A program made the translations under genes and the position numbers. Below the pieces are notes generated by a model, which was not told where the DNA came from, did no database searches, and saw nothing but the letters and a program-made list of their open reading frames with translations. Positions 45,402 to 54,574 of a stretch of DNA of 64,000 bases are shown here, piece after piece. Numbering within the stretch: the stretch's first letter is position 1; each line of letters begins with the position of its first letter. Source of the stretch: Lachnospiraceae bacterium (GTDB lineage: Bacteria > Bacillota > Clostridia > Lachnospirales > Lachnospiraceae); NCBI GenBank assembly GCA_021202465.1, contig JAJQCZ010000050.1, forward strand, positions 52,554 through 116,553, given 5' to 3'.

Positions 45402-45667
45402 CTGTAAAATTTAAGCACAGGAGTAGCATAAATGTGTGTAGATTTATTATAGGGCTAATCCCTGCAAATTGCAATAAAAATTGCTCACATTTTTTTGATA
45501 TGTGCGTGAAAATAATAATCGCAACTGGTTTTTAGGTGATCCAGACGAACAATTTCATGCGCATTATTGGAGGGAAAAACGGATTCGATTTTTCCTCCGT
45601 CAGCAGTAAGTCCATGCTTGTGAATGCGAACCGTCTGCCGGTACACGCTCTGGCATGCTGTCTTCGT

Positions 45668-45692
45668 ATTTACCCTTTTTCCCCCCTGCCAG
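45668..45692. repeat. Right copy of the 26-bp repeat flanking the AbiE genes
   Basis: ATTTACCCTTTTTCCCC followed by CCTGCCAG; direct-repeat partner of 43786-43811. The stretch 45402-45920 otherwise has only short unrecognised frames, including a 76-codon minus frame at 45485-45715 that I cannot assign. Confidence 0.5.
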
Positions 45693-45923
45693 ACGAGAAA
45701 CGGCTCCGGGAGCATCTGGAACCGCCGTTTCTCGAGATCGTACTGACTTTCGATTGCATGCCAAAAAATTGATTTTTGTAGAAGAAGTATAGTATACTCT
45801 TATTGTTGCCCCATTTTGAAAACTCCAGGTTTGTCGTCAACAGGAGGCTTTTCCTCTCATAGCTGTCAGAGGAGAGTCCTATCGGCTCAAGCCCCCTGAC
45901 CTATACAAAACGTATTGATCCAG

Positions 45924-45993
45924 ATGTAAAAAATTGCTTGCCGAAGGATGTAAACTTCTCCTTACCGTACAATGTAAAAAACTCCTTACTGTT
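45924..45993 (-). repeat. Triple 24-bp terminal repeat of the IS21 element
   Basis: Plus-strand ATGTAAA occurs at 45924, 45948 and 45972, exactly 24 bp apart, each followed by a related CTCCTTAC-like tail. It abuts the premature istA stop. Confidence 0.6.
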
Positions 45994-46578
45994 TCTGGTC
46001 TTCCACAAACAGATCAGCGATCACTATTCCTTTTTTATAATGGTTCTCCGAAGCCTTCCCCACATGCAGATCCAGCAGTTTGCGATTGTATTCCTCAATG
46101 TCATGGTAGGTCGGCACCGGAACGAACAAGTTTCGCCTATGCGTTCCCACCTTGTTCTCAACATTGCCTTTTTCGTATCCGGCACGCGGATTGCAGAAAC
46201 GGATCTGGAAGCCGTGATGCGGCAGGAAACGGGAAAACAGATCAGTCTCTGTTACTTTGTCCATGACCCTGTGCCCCACACCGGTCGCGTTGTCAAAGAC
46301 AAGGAGTTTCGGGACACCCCTTTACGGAGCAGGTCATCAATTACAGCAGTATAGCCAGTAAGTAATGTTGTGCCAGCCTTCCATCCCCTGAGAGCATGGG
46401 GCTTGTCAACAAACCCATTCGCCTGGAGCCTGCGGAGCTTAGCCCGGGAGAGGCCTGTGCGTCTTCCCAATTCAGCGAGATTAACCTTGCTGATATCGAA
46501 ACTATTTCCCATTTCCCTCTTCATTTCCTCGAGGGCTTGTGCTAGTATGTCAGTTAAGTCATTGTGTTTTTCTTCCAT
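45986..46578 (-). pseudogene. istA: istA transposase remnant (deleted, frameshifted)
   Basis: The N-terminal piece starts at 46578 (MEEKHNDLTDILAQALEEM) with the helix-turn-helix LAELGRRTGLSRAKLRRL and runs to about LLRKGV. There the frame changes and the catalytic-core piece PKLLVFDNATGVGHRV to NPRAGYEKGNVENKVG appears. It stops early after LFVEDQKQ. Compared with a full IstA of about 500 residues, a large internal block and the C-terminus are gone. Confidence 0.75.
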
Positions 46579-46856
46579 TCTTGATTATAGCTGATGTATT
46601 GGCATTCACCAGTTTAATGCAGATGGGAGAAAACACAATGGCTATTTTCATTCGACCGGGATTGGTTTTTATCTGCCGACTCTAATTGGTTAAAATAAAG
46701 CGACTATGGGTGGCTAATTCCACCCGACGCTAACACTGACCATTTTATCAACTTAAGTAACTGACTTTGACCGCAAAATATACCAACATTTTAAGTGAAT
46801 ATGGAAGATAGCGCTGCCATCATCAAGAATGAGGACGGAGCGAGGAAAAATATAAA

Positions 46857-46888
46857 ATTCAAATCCACACTCCCACAAGAAAAACGAC
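46857..46888 (-). repeat. Decayed CRISPR repeat beyond the array end
   Basis: 32 bp that align without gaps to the array repeat at 23 of 32 positions. It is 33 bp, one spacer length, before the first recognised repeat at 46922. Seven of the nine differences are G-to-A on the plus strand. The A+T-rich region 46579-46856 upstream holds no gene I can support. Confidence 0.7.
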
Positions 46889-46921
46889 CTGCATCAGATA
46901 GCCCACCGCATTCTCTTTAGT

Positions 46922-49900
46922 ATTTAAATCTGCGCTCCCGCGAGGGGAGCGACCGTTGCCGAGGAGCAGGTCAGTTACAAGTGCGTGATTTCAATCCACG
47001 CTCCCGCGAGGGGAGCGACCCGATGCCCGAAGTGCGGCGCGGAGGTGACGGTATTTCAATCCACGCTCCCGCGAGGGGAGCGACTACCCCACGGGTTTTC
47101 CATACCACGATAAGAAACAATTTCAATCCACGCTCCCGCGAGGGGAGCGACCAGGAGAAAGTGTGTCCACTTTCAGCGTCTACACGAAATTTCAATCCAC
47201 GCTCCCGCGAGGGGAGCGACAAGATTAGGGACAATCAATTCTGCTGATAACTGAATTTCAATCCACGCTCCCGCGAGGGGAGCGACCTGGTGCCACCGAA
47301 GACCGCGATTGCATTGTCGAAATTTCAATCCACGCTCCCGCGAGGGGAGCGACGTTATTCCAGTAACGTCGGTAACCATGCTGTACAAATTTCAATCCAC
47401 GCTCCCGCGAGGGGAGCGACGCCAGCCTGACAATATAGGCTTCCGTCTGCTTCTTATTTCAATCCACGCTCCCGCGAGGGGAGCGACTCAAGGCTGCTCT
47501 GACAGCCTACACAGACGCAGAATTTCAATCCACGCTCCCGCGAGGGGAGCGACGGAGGTGGTTCAGCTGGGGACGGATATGCTCGGGATTTCAATCCACG
47601 CTCCCGCGAGGGGAGCGACATAAGCAGAAGCAGATACTGGCCTTCCCATATAGCATTTCAATCCACGCTCCCGCGAGGGGAGCGACTCCACGGCAACAAC
47701 GGCCTGACGAACGCGAACTGATTTCAATCCACGCTCCCGCGAGGGGAGCGACTATGTGCGATTTATGTTATCATCACCTATTCGCGATTTCAATCCACGC
47801 TCCCGCGAGGGGAGCGACGTAAATGGTTAGACATTTGCGAGAAGCGAGGCATTATTTCAATCCACGCTCCCGCGAGGGGAGCGACCTGGACCTACGCGGC
47901 GCGGCTTTCTCCTAACGCATTTCAATCCACGCTCCCGCGAGGGGAGCGACGGAGACACAACTATTTCCAATGTAAAAGCTACGGTATTTCAATCCACGCT
48001 CCCGCGAGGGGAGCGACTCTGTTCCAATATCCATGGTGGGCCGATATTCGTGATTTCAATCCACGCTCCCGCGAGGGGAGCGACTATCTGAGATGGGATA
48101 CTAAGACGCATCCAGATCATTTCAATCCACGCTCCCGCGAGGGGAGCGACGTAAATGGTTAGACATTTGCGAGAAGCGAGGCATTATTTCAATCCACGCT
48201 CCCGCGAGGGGAGCGACCACTTTCCGCACCTCCCTTTTTGTGTCGGTATAACAATTTCAATCCACGCTCCCGCGAGGGGAGCGACGGGGACAGGCTCCCG
48301 CCTGGGTGATTATGAATCAATTTCAATCCACGCTCCCGCGAGGGGAGCGACATGAATCAGAATTACTCCCGCTGCATTGGACAGATTTCAATCCACGCTC
48401 CCGCGAGGGGAGCGACTTGAGGACTGGGGGTGATTCCGCCTTATTTCTGCAATTTCAATCCACGCTCCCGCGAGGGGAGCGACCTTACGCCATTGATGGA
48501 ATACCCGGACAATGCGATTTCAATCCACGCTCCCGCGAGGGGAGCGACGCAGTGTTGGCCACGCTGGAAATGAACCCGACAATTTCAATCCACGCTCCCG
48601 CGAGGGGAGCGACTAAAATGTGGTATATTATTTTCAGTAGGGCAAGGATTTCAATCCACGCTCCCGCGAGGGGAGCGACCTTGCCGTCTTCGTCCTTGTC
48701 CTTCACGTTACCAAGAATTTCAATCCACGCTCCCGCGAGGGGAGCGACCCATCCGTTGGAAAGCTGCATAGCACCTGTAGTAATTTCAATCCACGCTCCC
48801 GCGAGGGGAGCGACATCACATACTCGCGGGCCGTCGCCGTGCTGAAGGTGTAGATTTCAATCCACGCTCCCGCGAGGGGAGCGACCTATCACGCCGAGGA
48901 CTCCGACATGTGGTTTGACATTTCAATCCACGCTCCCGCGAGGGGAGTGACTAAAATGTGGTATATTATTTTCAGTAGGGCAAGGATTTCAATCCACGCT
49001 CCCGCGAGGGGAGCGACATGCACTTTCCGTAGTAAGTGCTGACTTCTTTCGAAATTTCAATCCACGCTCCCGCGAGGGGAGCGACGTCGAACTTTTCCGC
49101 TCCTATGTTTCGGTAAGTCATTTCAATCCACGCTCCCGCGAGGGGAGCGACGCAGACGAAATTGATTGCCGTATCTCCACAGTGAAATTTCAATCCACGC
49201 TCCCGCGAGGGGAGCGACGTGACAACGATGTGCAACGGCGATGCCCCGAACAATTTCAATCCACGCTCCCGCGAGGGGAGCGACTTGTCCTGCATGGTGT
49301 CGCACAGATACCCTAACAATTTCAATCCACGCTCCCGCGAAGGGAGCGACTGAAGAAAAAATTGAAGACATTCGCGCCGAAATTATTTCAATCCACGCTC
49401 CCGCGAGGGGAGCGACATCGCGGCGTTGTGCAGCGCGTACTTCTTATTCCCATTTCAATCCACGCTCCCGCGAGGGGAGCGACTCATACTTCCCGGACGT
49501 TGGTGTTCCGGATAACAATTTCAATCCACGCTCCCGCGAGGGGAGCGACTGGCGGGCGGGACTCCCCCGTCCGCCGGAAAGGAATTTCAATCCACGCTCC
49601 CGCGAGGGGAGCGACACTAATATCTTTCGCCGTACTCTTGCCTACATTCGATTTCAATCCACGCTCCCGCGAGGGGAGCGACCGAACCGGTTTATGGCGC
49701 AGGTGGAAAAAGACAGATTTCAATCCACGCTCCCGCGAGGGGAGCGACACTGGAGATATGACATACAGGGCGCCATATATCAATTTCAATCCACGCTCCC
49801 GCGAGGGGAGCGACTGTATGGACGAATCGACGAGATCGAAAGAAAGATTATTTCAATCCACGCTCCCGCGAGGGGAGCGACGATGGACTGGCAGGCAAAG

Positions 49901-51140
49901 TACAAGGAGGATTCGGATTTCAATCCACGCTCCCGCGAGGGGAGCGACGAAAACATTCAACCGGGAGAAACCGACAGCAGGAATTTCAATCCACGCTCCC
50001 GCGAGGGGAGCGACGTGTATGCTCAGGTACTCTATAAGCGGTATGTGATTTCAATCCACGCTCCCGCGAGGGGAGCGACGTCCTGGGAATTCGCAAAGCT
50101 GTTTAAGCGGATATTTCAATCCACGCTCCCGCGAGGGGAGCGACTGGATGCAGCGCTGGCAAAATTCGAGAGGAGGTATTTCAATCCACGCTCCCGCGAG
50201 GGGAGCGACCACCAACACCGATGATGGCCGGACTGGAGAAGATGATTTCAATCCACGCTCCCGCGAGGGGAGCGACATGACGTGCAGGCCAGATGCAGGA
50301 GGACGCTGTCGATTTCAATCCACGCTCCCGCGAGGGGAGCGACTATCTCACGCTCCTCCTCCGCAGTCAGAGCAGAGAATTTCAATCCACGCTCCCGCGA
50401 GGGGAGCGACACCGTCCCTGCGTTTGCGGTTCCTCCTGCATACTGCGATTTCAATCCACGCTCCCGCGAGGGGAGCGACCTAAGACGTAACGAAAGGAGC
50501 ACACCACCATGATATTTCAATCCACGCTCCCGCGAGGGGAGCGACGACGGCGTGAGCTTCACCGACCTGGACGCAAAGGATTTCAATCCACGCTCCCGCG
50601 AGGGGAGCGACCACTGCGCCAGGCCGTAGCCTGCAGAGTCCTTCACATTTCAATCCACGCTCCCGCGAGGGGAGCGACGTCGTAGATACTCTCCACGCCC
50701 TGGTGCGTCAGATTTCAATCCACGCTCCCGCGAGGGGAGCGACGTCCGCGAAGTAGGACGCCTGATCGGCCTCCATGGAATTTCAATCCACGCTCCCGCG
50801 AGGGGAGCGACACCGGCTGACGCTCGAGGAGATCGCGGCCGAACTATTTCAATCCACGCTCCCGCGAGGGGAGCGACGAGGTCGCCGCTCAGTACGGTTT
50901 TATCATTAACGAATTTCAATCCACGCTCCCGCGAGGGGAGCGACTTCCGTCGACATAGTCGTATCCGGTGATCGTGTTATTTCAATCCACGCTCCCGCGA
51001 GGGGAGCGACACGAGTAACGCGCCGCCGTGTACCTTGAAAACTATTTCAATCCACGCTCCCGCGAGGGGAGCGACATTAACAAACGCGCCGACGGGTCGA
51101 TCATTGATATTTCAATCCACGCTCCCGCGAGGGGAGCGAC
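46922..51140 (-). CRISPR. Type I-C CRISPR array, 64 repeats and 63 spacers
   Basis: The 32-bp repeat reads on the plus strand from ATTTCAATCC to GGGGAGCGAC. On the transcribed minus strand it begins GTCGCTCC, forms a 7-bp hairpin (CGCTCCC with GGGAGCG) and ends in the 11-nt handle TGGATTGAAAT, a standard I-C repeat. I count 64 repeats at 65-70 bp spacing, giving spacers of 33-38 nt. The leader is at the high-coordinate end next to cas2. The distal repeat (46922) is degenerate; repeats at 48920 and 49319 each carry one change. Two spacers occur twice (47819 = 48151; 48614 = 48952). No plus-strand reading frame across the array is real. Confidence 0.98.
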
Positions 51141-51303
51141 AGCAATATCGGGCAAAAATTTCAGAAATTATAAGTCATTTATACTCTATTCTTCCAAAAA
51201 CGTCTTATAAATTCCCAATCTATACCCGATTATTTCTTATATAACCATACGTATTATCGTGCGAAACTCGCTGTAATTTCATGCACGCTTCCTGTTCGCA
51301 CAG
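51141..51303 (-). promoter_or_regulatory. CRISPR leader
   Basis: A+T-rich 163 bp between cas2 and the first repeat. A minus-strand TATAAT at 51167-51172 places a transcription start about 20 nt before the array. A 7-bp inverted repeat GTGCGAA/TTCGCAC (51259-51265, 51295-51301) directly follows cas2 and may act in termination or leader recognition. Confidence 0.75.
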
Positions 51304-51594
51304 CTACATCATTAGGATGCCTTCCGCTTCATAGGTATTCTTCGCACCGAAATGCTCTATCTTAGTTTTATAGTTATTCCCAAGATAGTAAAAGCGCAGG
51401 CTGTCCTTTTCAGGATCAATGAGTTTCTGCAACTTGTCCTTCAGAAGCAGCGATTGCGATGCATCTACGATACATTCAAACACAGAATTCTGGACTCTCT
51501 GTCCATAATTCACACATTCTTTTGCAACTTTCCGCAATCGGCTTTTCCCTGCTCCATCGACGGTACTGACATCATATGTGATTAGCATTAACAT
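51304..51594 (-). CDS. cas2: CRISPR-associated endonuclease Cas2
   Basis: 96 aa ferredoxin-fold adaptation protein. LMLITYDVST holds the conserved aspartate after the first strand; RVQNSVFECIVD and LRFYYLGNNY follow. With Cas1 and Cas4 it captures and inserts spacers. GGGGTGAGAAC precedes the ATG. It is the last cas gene, ending at the leader. Confidence 0.97.
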   Translation of the reverse strand: MLMLITYDVSTVDGAGKSRLRKVAKECVNYGQRVQNSVFECIVDASQSLLLKDKLQKLIDPEKDSLRFYYLGNNYKTKIEHFGAKNTYEAEGILMM

Positions 51595-51608
51595 GTTCTC
51601 ACCCCAGT

Positions 51609-52610
51609 TTATTTCCAGAAAAACGGCGGATATTCATCCAGATCTCCACGTATAGTTCGCGCCAGAAGCAACGCCTGTACATAAGGAACCAATCCCCATT
51701 CTATTTTCTCTTTCAAATATGGATGGGTGATTTTCTCCCTCTTTCGTGTCTGCCACTCACTGAAAAATATCTTTCTGCCTTTATCATTCAGATAAACGGC
51801 GCCATCTTTTTGCTTTTCAAAGTGGGTGGCATTTATCTTCCTCATATTAATCAGCGTCAATACGAACCGGTCTCCCGAAACAGCACGAAGTTCCTCCATC
51901 AGGTCTAGCGCCAGTGATTTTCTGCCCGGACGGTCACGATGCATAAACCCTACATAAGGATCCAGGCCAACACTCTCCAGCGCATTTGCACAGTCATTCG
52001 CCAGAACCGTATAAGAAAAAGACAGCAAGGCATTCACATTGTCGAGCGGCGGCCTGCGATTTCGATTTCTGAAAATGAAATCATCTTTTTGATTCAGGAT
52101 TAACTCGTCAAAGATTCCAAAGTAACACTCTGCCAGCTTTCCCTCTTTTCCCCTCAGCTCATCCATCGTCTGAATAAGGGGAATGTTCTGATAGCCATCC
52201 TTTAAGGTTTGCGAGGCCGTTCGCAGGCGATCCACATTGACTCTTAGTGCATGATCCCTTATGGTCCTCTCAATATTCCAGCGGCAATTATATACCTTCC
52301 CAAGAATCATGTTTCTTGCGTAGACTGTACTTTTTTCCAAGGAATCTGAGATGCGGTACTGCTCTTTGCGCAGCAAAACATTACCATATTCTTTTCCTCT
52401 GATTCTCGCAAGGAATTTCCCTGTCGGAGAATAAAAACATAAGCCGATCTTTCTGTCGGCACATGCACCCATGAAGGCCGGAGACGCTCCTTTATACGTA
52501 AAGCATATAATATTTTCCAGCGTATGCAGAGGAACTCTTCCGAGTGTGACATCTCCGTTCACAACCACCACATTTTCGCCATCTAGAGTCAGATACGCGT
52601 CCTCTGTCAT
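51609..52610 (-). CDS. cas1: CRISPR-associated integrase Cas1, type I-C
   Basis: 333 aa from the first ATG. Metal-site residues lie in GKEGKLAECYFG (Glu), HRDRPGRKSLALDLMEE (His, Asp) typical of Cas1. I-C Cas1 proteins normally begin with M-K/R-KLLNTLYV ten codons upstream. Here those ten codons are intact in frame (RKLLNTLYV) and AAAGGAGG is well placed, but the expected start codon is ACG (52640-52638). The ATG at 52610 has no ribosome site. Either initiation is weak at ACG, or the protein lacks its first strand, or the base is miscalled. Confidence 0.93.
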   Translation of the reverse strand: MTEDAYLTLDGENVVVVNGDVTLGRVPLHTLENIICFTYKGASPAFMGACADRKIGLCFYSPTGKFLARIRGKEYGNVLLRKEQYRISDSLEKSTVYARNMILGKVYNCRWNIERTIRDHALRVNVDRLRTASQTLKDGYQNIPLIQTMDELRGKEGKLAECYFGIFDELILNQKDDFIFRNRNRRPPLDNVNALLSFSYTVLANDCANALESVGLDPYVGFMHRDRPGRKSLALDLMEELRAVSGDRFVLTLINMRKINATHFEKQKDGAVYLNDKGRKIFFSEWQTRKREKITHPYLKEKIEWGLVPYVQALLLARTIRGDLDEYPPFFWK

Positions 52611-52624
52611 GACATATAAAGTAT

Positions 52625-53320
52625 TCAGCAGCTTTCTCGTGCTCCGTCCTCCTTTCCCGCATCCTCATCGGCAAGATGAGCTTCAATGTACTTCGTAACC
52701 GTTCCCTTTTTTTGCAGCTTCGGCACACATAGATCAGCCAAAGAACAGGATTTGCACTTTTTTGAAGACTTTACCTTCGGCGTATATCCGCGATCGAAAT
52801 ACTCATGCATTTCCAAAACACATTGACGTACATAATCCCGCAGCTCATGGCCAAAAGATACACTGGTGCGCCGCTTTGTCTCTCCATAATAGAGAAATCC
52901 CTCGTCAATTTGCGTCAGGAACATTTCTTCCAGACACATCGCCTGAGCGCAGAGCTGTACCTCATCTTCCTTACCTTCTTTTGCTTTCCCTCGTTTGTAT
53001 TCAATAGGAACTATTTTCCAGCATCCCTCGTATCCAAAAACGTTAACACCCTCTGCCGCCCTATGAAATTCGACCACATCACACTGGCCAGTCAGTCCCA
53101 GCTGCGGCGAAGCGATACGCAGCCCCCGGGCAATCATCGTGTCTCCACGTTTTTCGAATTTGCTTTCGTCGTGAGCATTCTTATGCATCAATTCACCAGC
53201 AGTGGTCTGATAGTTCTCAGCCCACTGCTGTTCGATATGAATCAATGCCCACTGCCTTCGGCAAAACACAAAGTGCTGTAGGCCGGAAAGGAGCAGATAG
53301 TCGTCTTCTTTATATGCCAT
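52625..53320 (-). CDS. cas4: CRISPR-associated exonuclease Cas4
   Basis: 231 aa RecB-type nuclease with an iron-sulfur cluster. FVFCRRQ gives the first cysteine and CKSCSLADLC the other three. Nuclease residues are in LTGQCDVVEF and VPIEYKRGKAK (Asp, Glu-x-Lys). Cas4 trims and orients prespacers so that the correct PAM side is inserted. Its 3' end overlaps the expected true start of cas1 by 16 bp. Confidence 0.96.
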   Translation of the reverse strand: MAYKEDDYLLLSGLQHFVFCRRQWALIHIEQQWAENYQTTAGELMHKNAHDESKFEKRGDTMIARGLRIASPQLGLTGQCDVVEFHRAAEGVNVFGYEGCWKIVPIEYKRGKAKEGKEDEVQLCAQAMCLEEMFLTQIDEGFLYYGETKRRTSVSFGHELRDYVRQCVLEMHEYFDRGYTPKVKSSKKCKSCSLADLCVPKLQKKGTVTKYIEAHLADEDAGKEDGARESC

Positions 53321-53323
53321 AGA

Positions 53324-54211
53324 TTAATCCCTGCAAATACAGGTAACTCCTTCCGGCCATTCAGAAGGTATCGTCAAATTGTAGTCTTCAAAGCTCCGCG
53401 GGACATCAACACCTTCCCTTTTCACGATTTTAATACCGTCAAATAGCTTATAAGAAGGAGCATTTCCCAATTCACTGTCATGTCTGAAAATAATCAGCTT
53501 CCGAACGGCCATCTTTCCTCTGGCAGCGGAATGATCATTTTCAAACATATTCAGGATGCTCTGCCAGAGCAGTTCCAGGTCATCTTCTGAAAATCCTGTC
53601 ACTTTCCGGGCCAGATTTGCTGACACATAGCCTTCTGCACGATACAAACCGTACGGCACAATATACTTTCGGCCCATCTCTGTGTTCTTTTTCTTCGCAT
53701 CATCCTCTGTGGTAATCGCGACTCTCGTAATCGTGATCTCCTGGGGAATGATCGGATCAACAGAACGCGCAAACCCGATTTGTACCGGTCCGCGAACCTG
53801 TCCGCAGTTCAAATTATCCCGGACAAACGTCGTCATAACAGCGCCGAAGGTACGGATATCATAGAAATTCCCGCACATATAATCACGCACTTTTTCGTCT
53901 AATGCCGGATCATTTTTCTTCATTGCCTTTACCTGCGCCGGATCCATGCCAAGCGAATTATATGCCTCTTTGTCACTTGCATTTAACGGAACATTTTCTT
54001 TGATGTAAATACGGTAACCGGTCGCATCTTCCTTGATCATTTCCACATAATTCCGAATCTTTCTTTTCAGGCATACATCCGTCACCAGACCACACCCGGT
54101 TTCCGGGTCTACGCGCGGCATATTTCCGGCATCCGGATCTCCATTCGGATTCCCGTTTTCCACATCGAACAGCACCACAAAATCATATTTGTTTTTGATT
54201 ACGTCACTCAT
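53324..54211 (-). CDS. cas7: Type I-C Cascade backbone protein Cas7
   Basis: 295 aa Cas7 (Csd2) with the N-terminal FVVLFDVENGNPNGDPDAGNMPR typical of the family and RGPVQIGFARSVDPI in the middle. Multiple copies coat the crRNA spacer in Cascade. AAAAAGGAGGAG precedes the ATG, which overlaps the cas8c stop region. 3 bp separate it from cas4. Confidence 0.97.
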   Translation of the reverse strand: MSDVIKNKYDFVVLFDVENGNPNGDPDAGNMPRVDPETGCGLVTDVCLKRKIRNYVEMIKEDATGYRIYIKENVPLNASDKEAYNSLGMDPAQVKAMKKNDPALDEKVRDYMCGNFYDIRTFGAVMTTFVRDNLNCGQVRGPVQIGFARSVDPIIPQEITITRVAITTEDDAKKKNTEMGRKYIVPYGLYRAEGYVSANLARKVTGFSEDDLELLWQSILNMFENDHSAARGKMAVRKLIIFRHDSELGNAPSYKLFDGIKIVKREGVDVPRSFEDYNLTIPSEWPEGVTCICRD

Positions 54212-54574
54212 TTACTTCTCCTCCTTTTTCTGGTAGCGTTTCTGTGTCTGATGGTAATATCCCAACTGGAATGACCCCTGCTCCGGCAAAGTCATTCTGT
54301 CGGGGAATTCTTCTCCTATTTTCCCCATAATATCCTGTATATTTTTTTCAAAATATACTTTTTTGTTCATCTCTTTGATCTTCTTTAAATGCTTCTGCGA
54401 CAAATTGATCAGAAGCGGAAAGATACGAGACGGTGTCGAAGCCGCTGTATTAAAGTATTTATCTTTAATCGTAGCATTAATACCAGGATTTGCTTCCTGT
54501 TGAATATGCTCCAACACAGCAAATAGCCGTCCCAGATTATAGGGAATGTTCGTACTTTGTCCATTCAATTGCAT
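54212..54574 (-). CDS. cas11c: Embedded small subunit Cas11c (internal start in cas8c)
   Basis: Within cas8c an in-frame ATG at codon 461 (54574) has GGAGGAGG eight nt upstream, an ideal ribosome site inside a coding region. The product would be 120 aa, helical, beginning MQLNGQSTNI. Type I-C systems are known to make Cas11c this way, and it forms the belly of Cascade. The internal site here is seen directly; its use is inferred. Confidence 0.75.
   Translation of the reverse strand: MQLNGQSTNIPYNLGRLFAVLEHIQQEANPGINATIKDKYFNTAASTPSRIFPLLINLSQKHLKKIKEMNKKVYFEKNIQDIMGKIGEEFPDRMTLPEQGSFQLGYYHQTQKRYQKKEEK

Larger units (their letters stand above)
45924..46578 (-). mobile_element. Decayed IS21-family insertion sequence
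   Basis: Contains pieces of an IstA-type transposase on the minus strand and, just after the last piece, three 24-bp-spaced copies of ATGTAAA-based repeats (starting 45924, 45948, 45972). Several terminal repeats of this kind are typical of IS21 ends. The IstB gene and the IstA C-terminus are missing. The opposite end cannot be fixed; it probably lies between 46600 and 46780. Confidence 0.7.

Noticed and set aside
45485..45715. 76-codon minus frame near the IS21 relic
   Set aside because: Cannot be aligned with IstA, IstB or any family I recognise, and has no ribosome site.
46981..51244. Many open frames on both strands across the array, up to 327 codons
   Set aside because: They translate the CRISPR repeat every 65-70 bp (ISIHAPARGAT, FNPRSREGSD, SLPSRERGLK) and are not genes.
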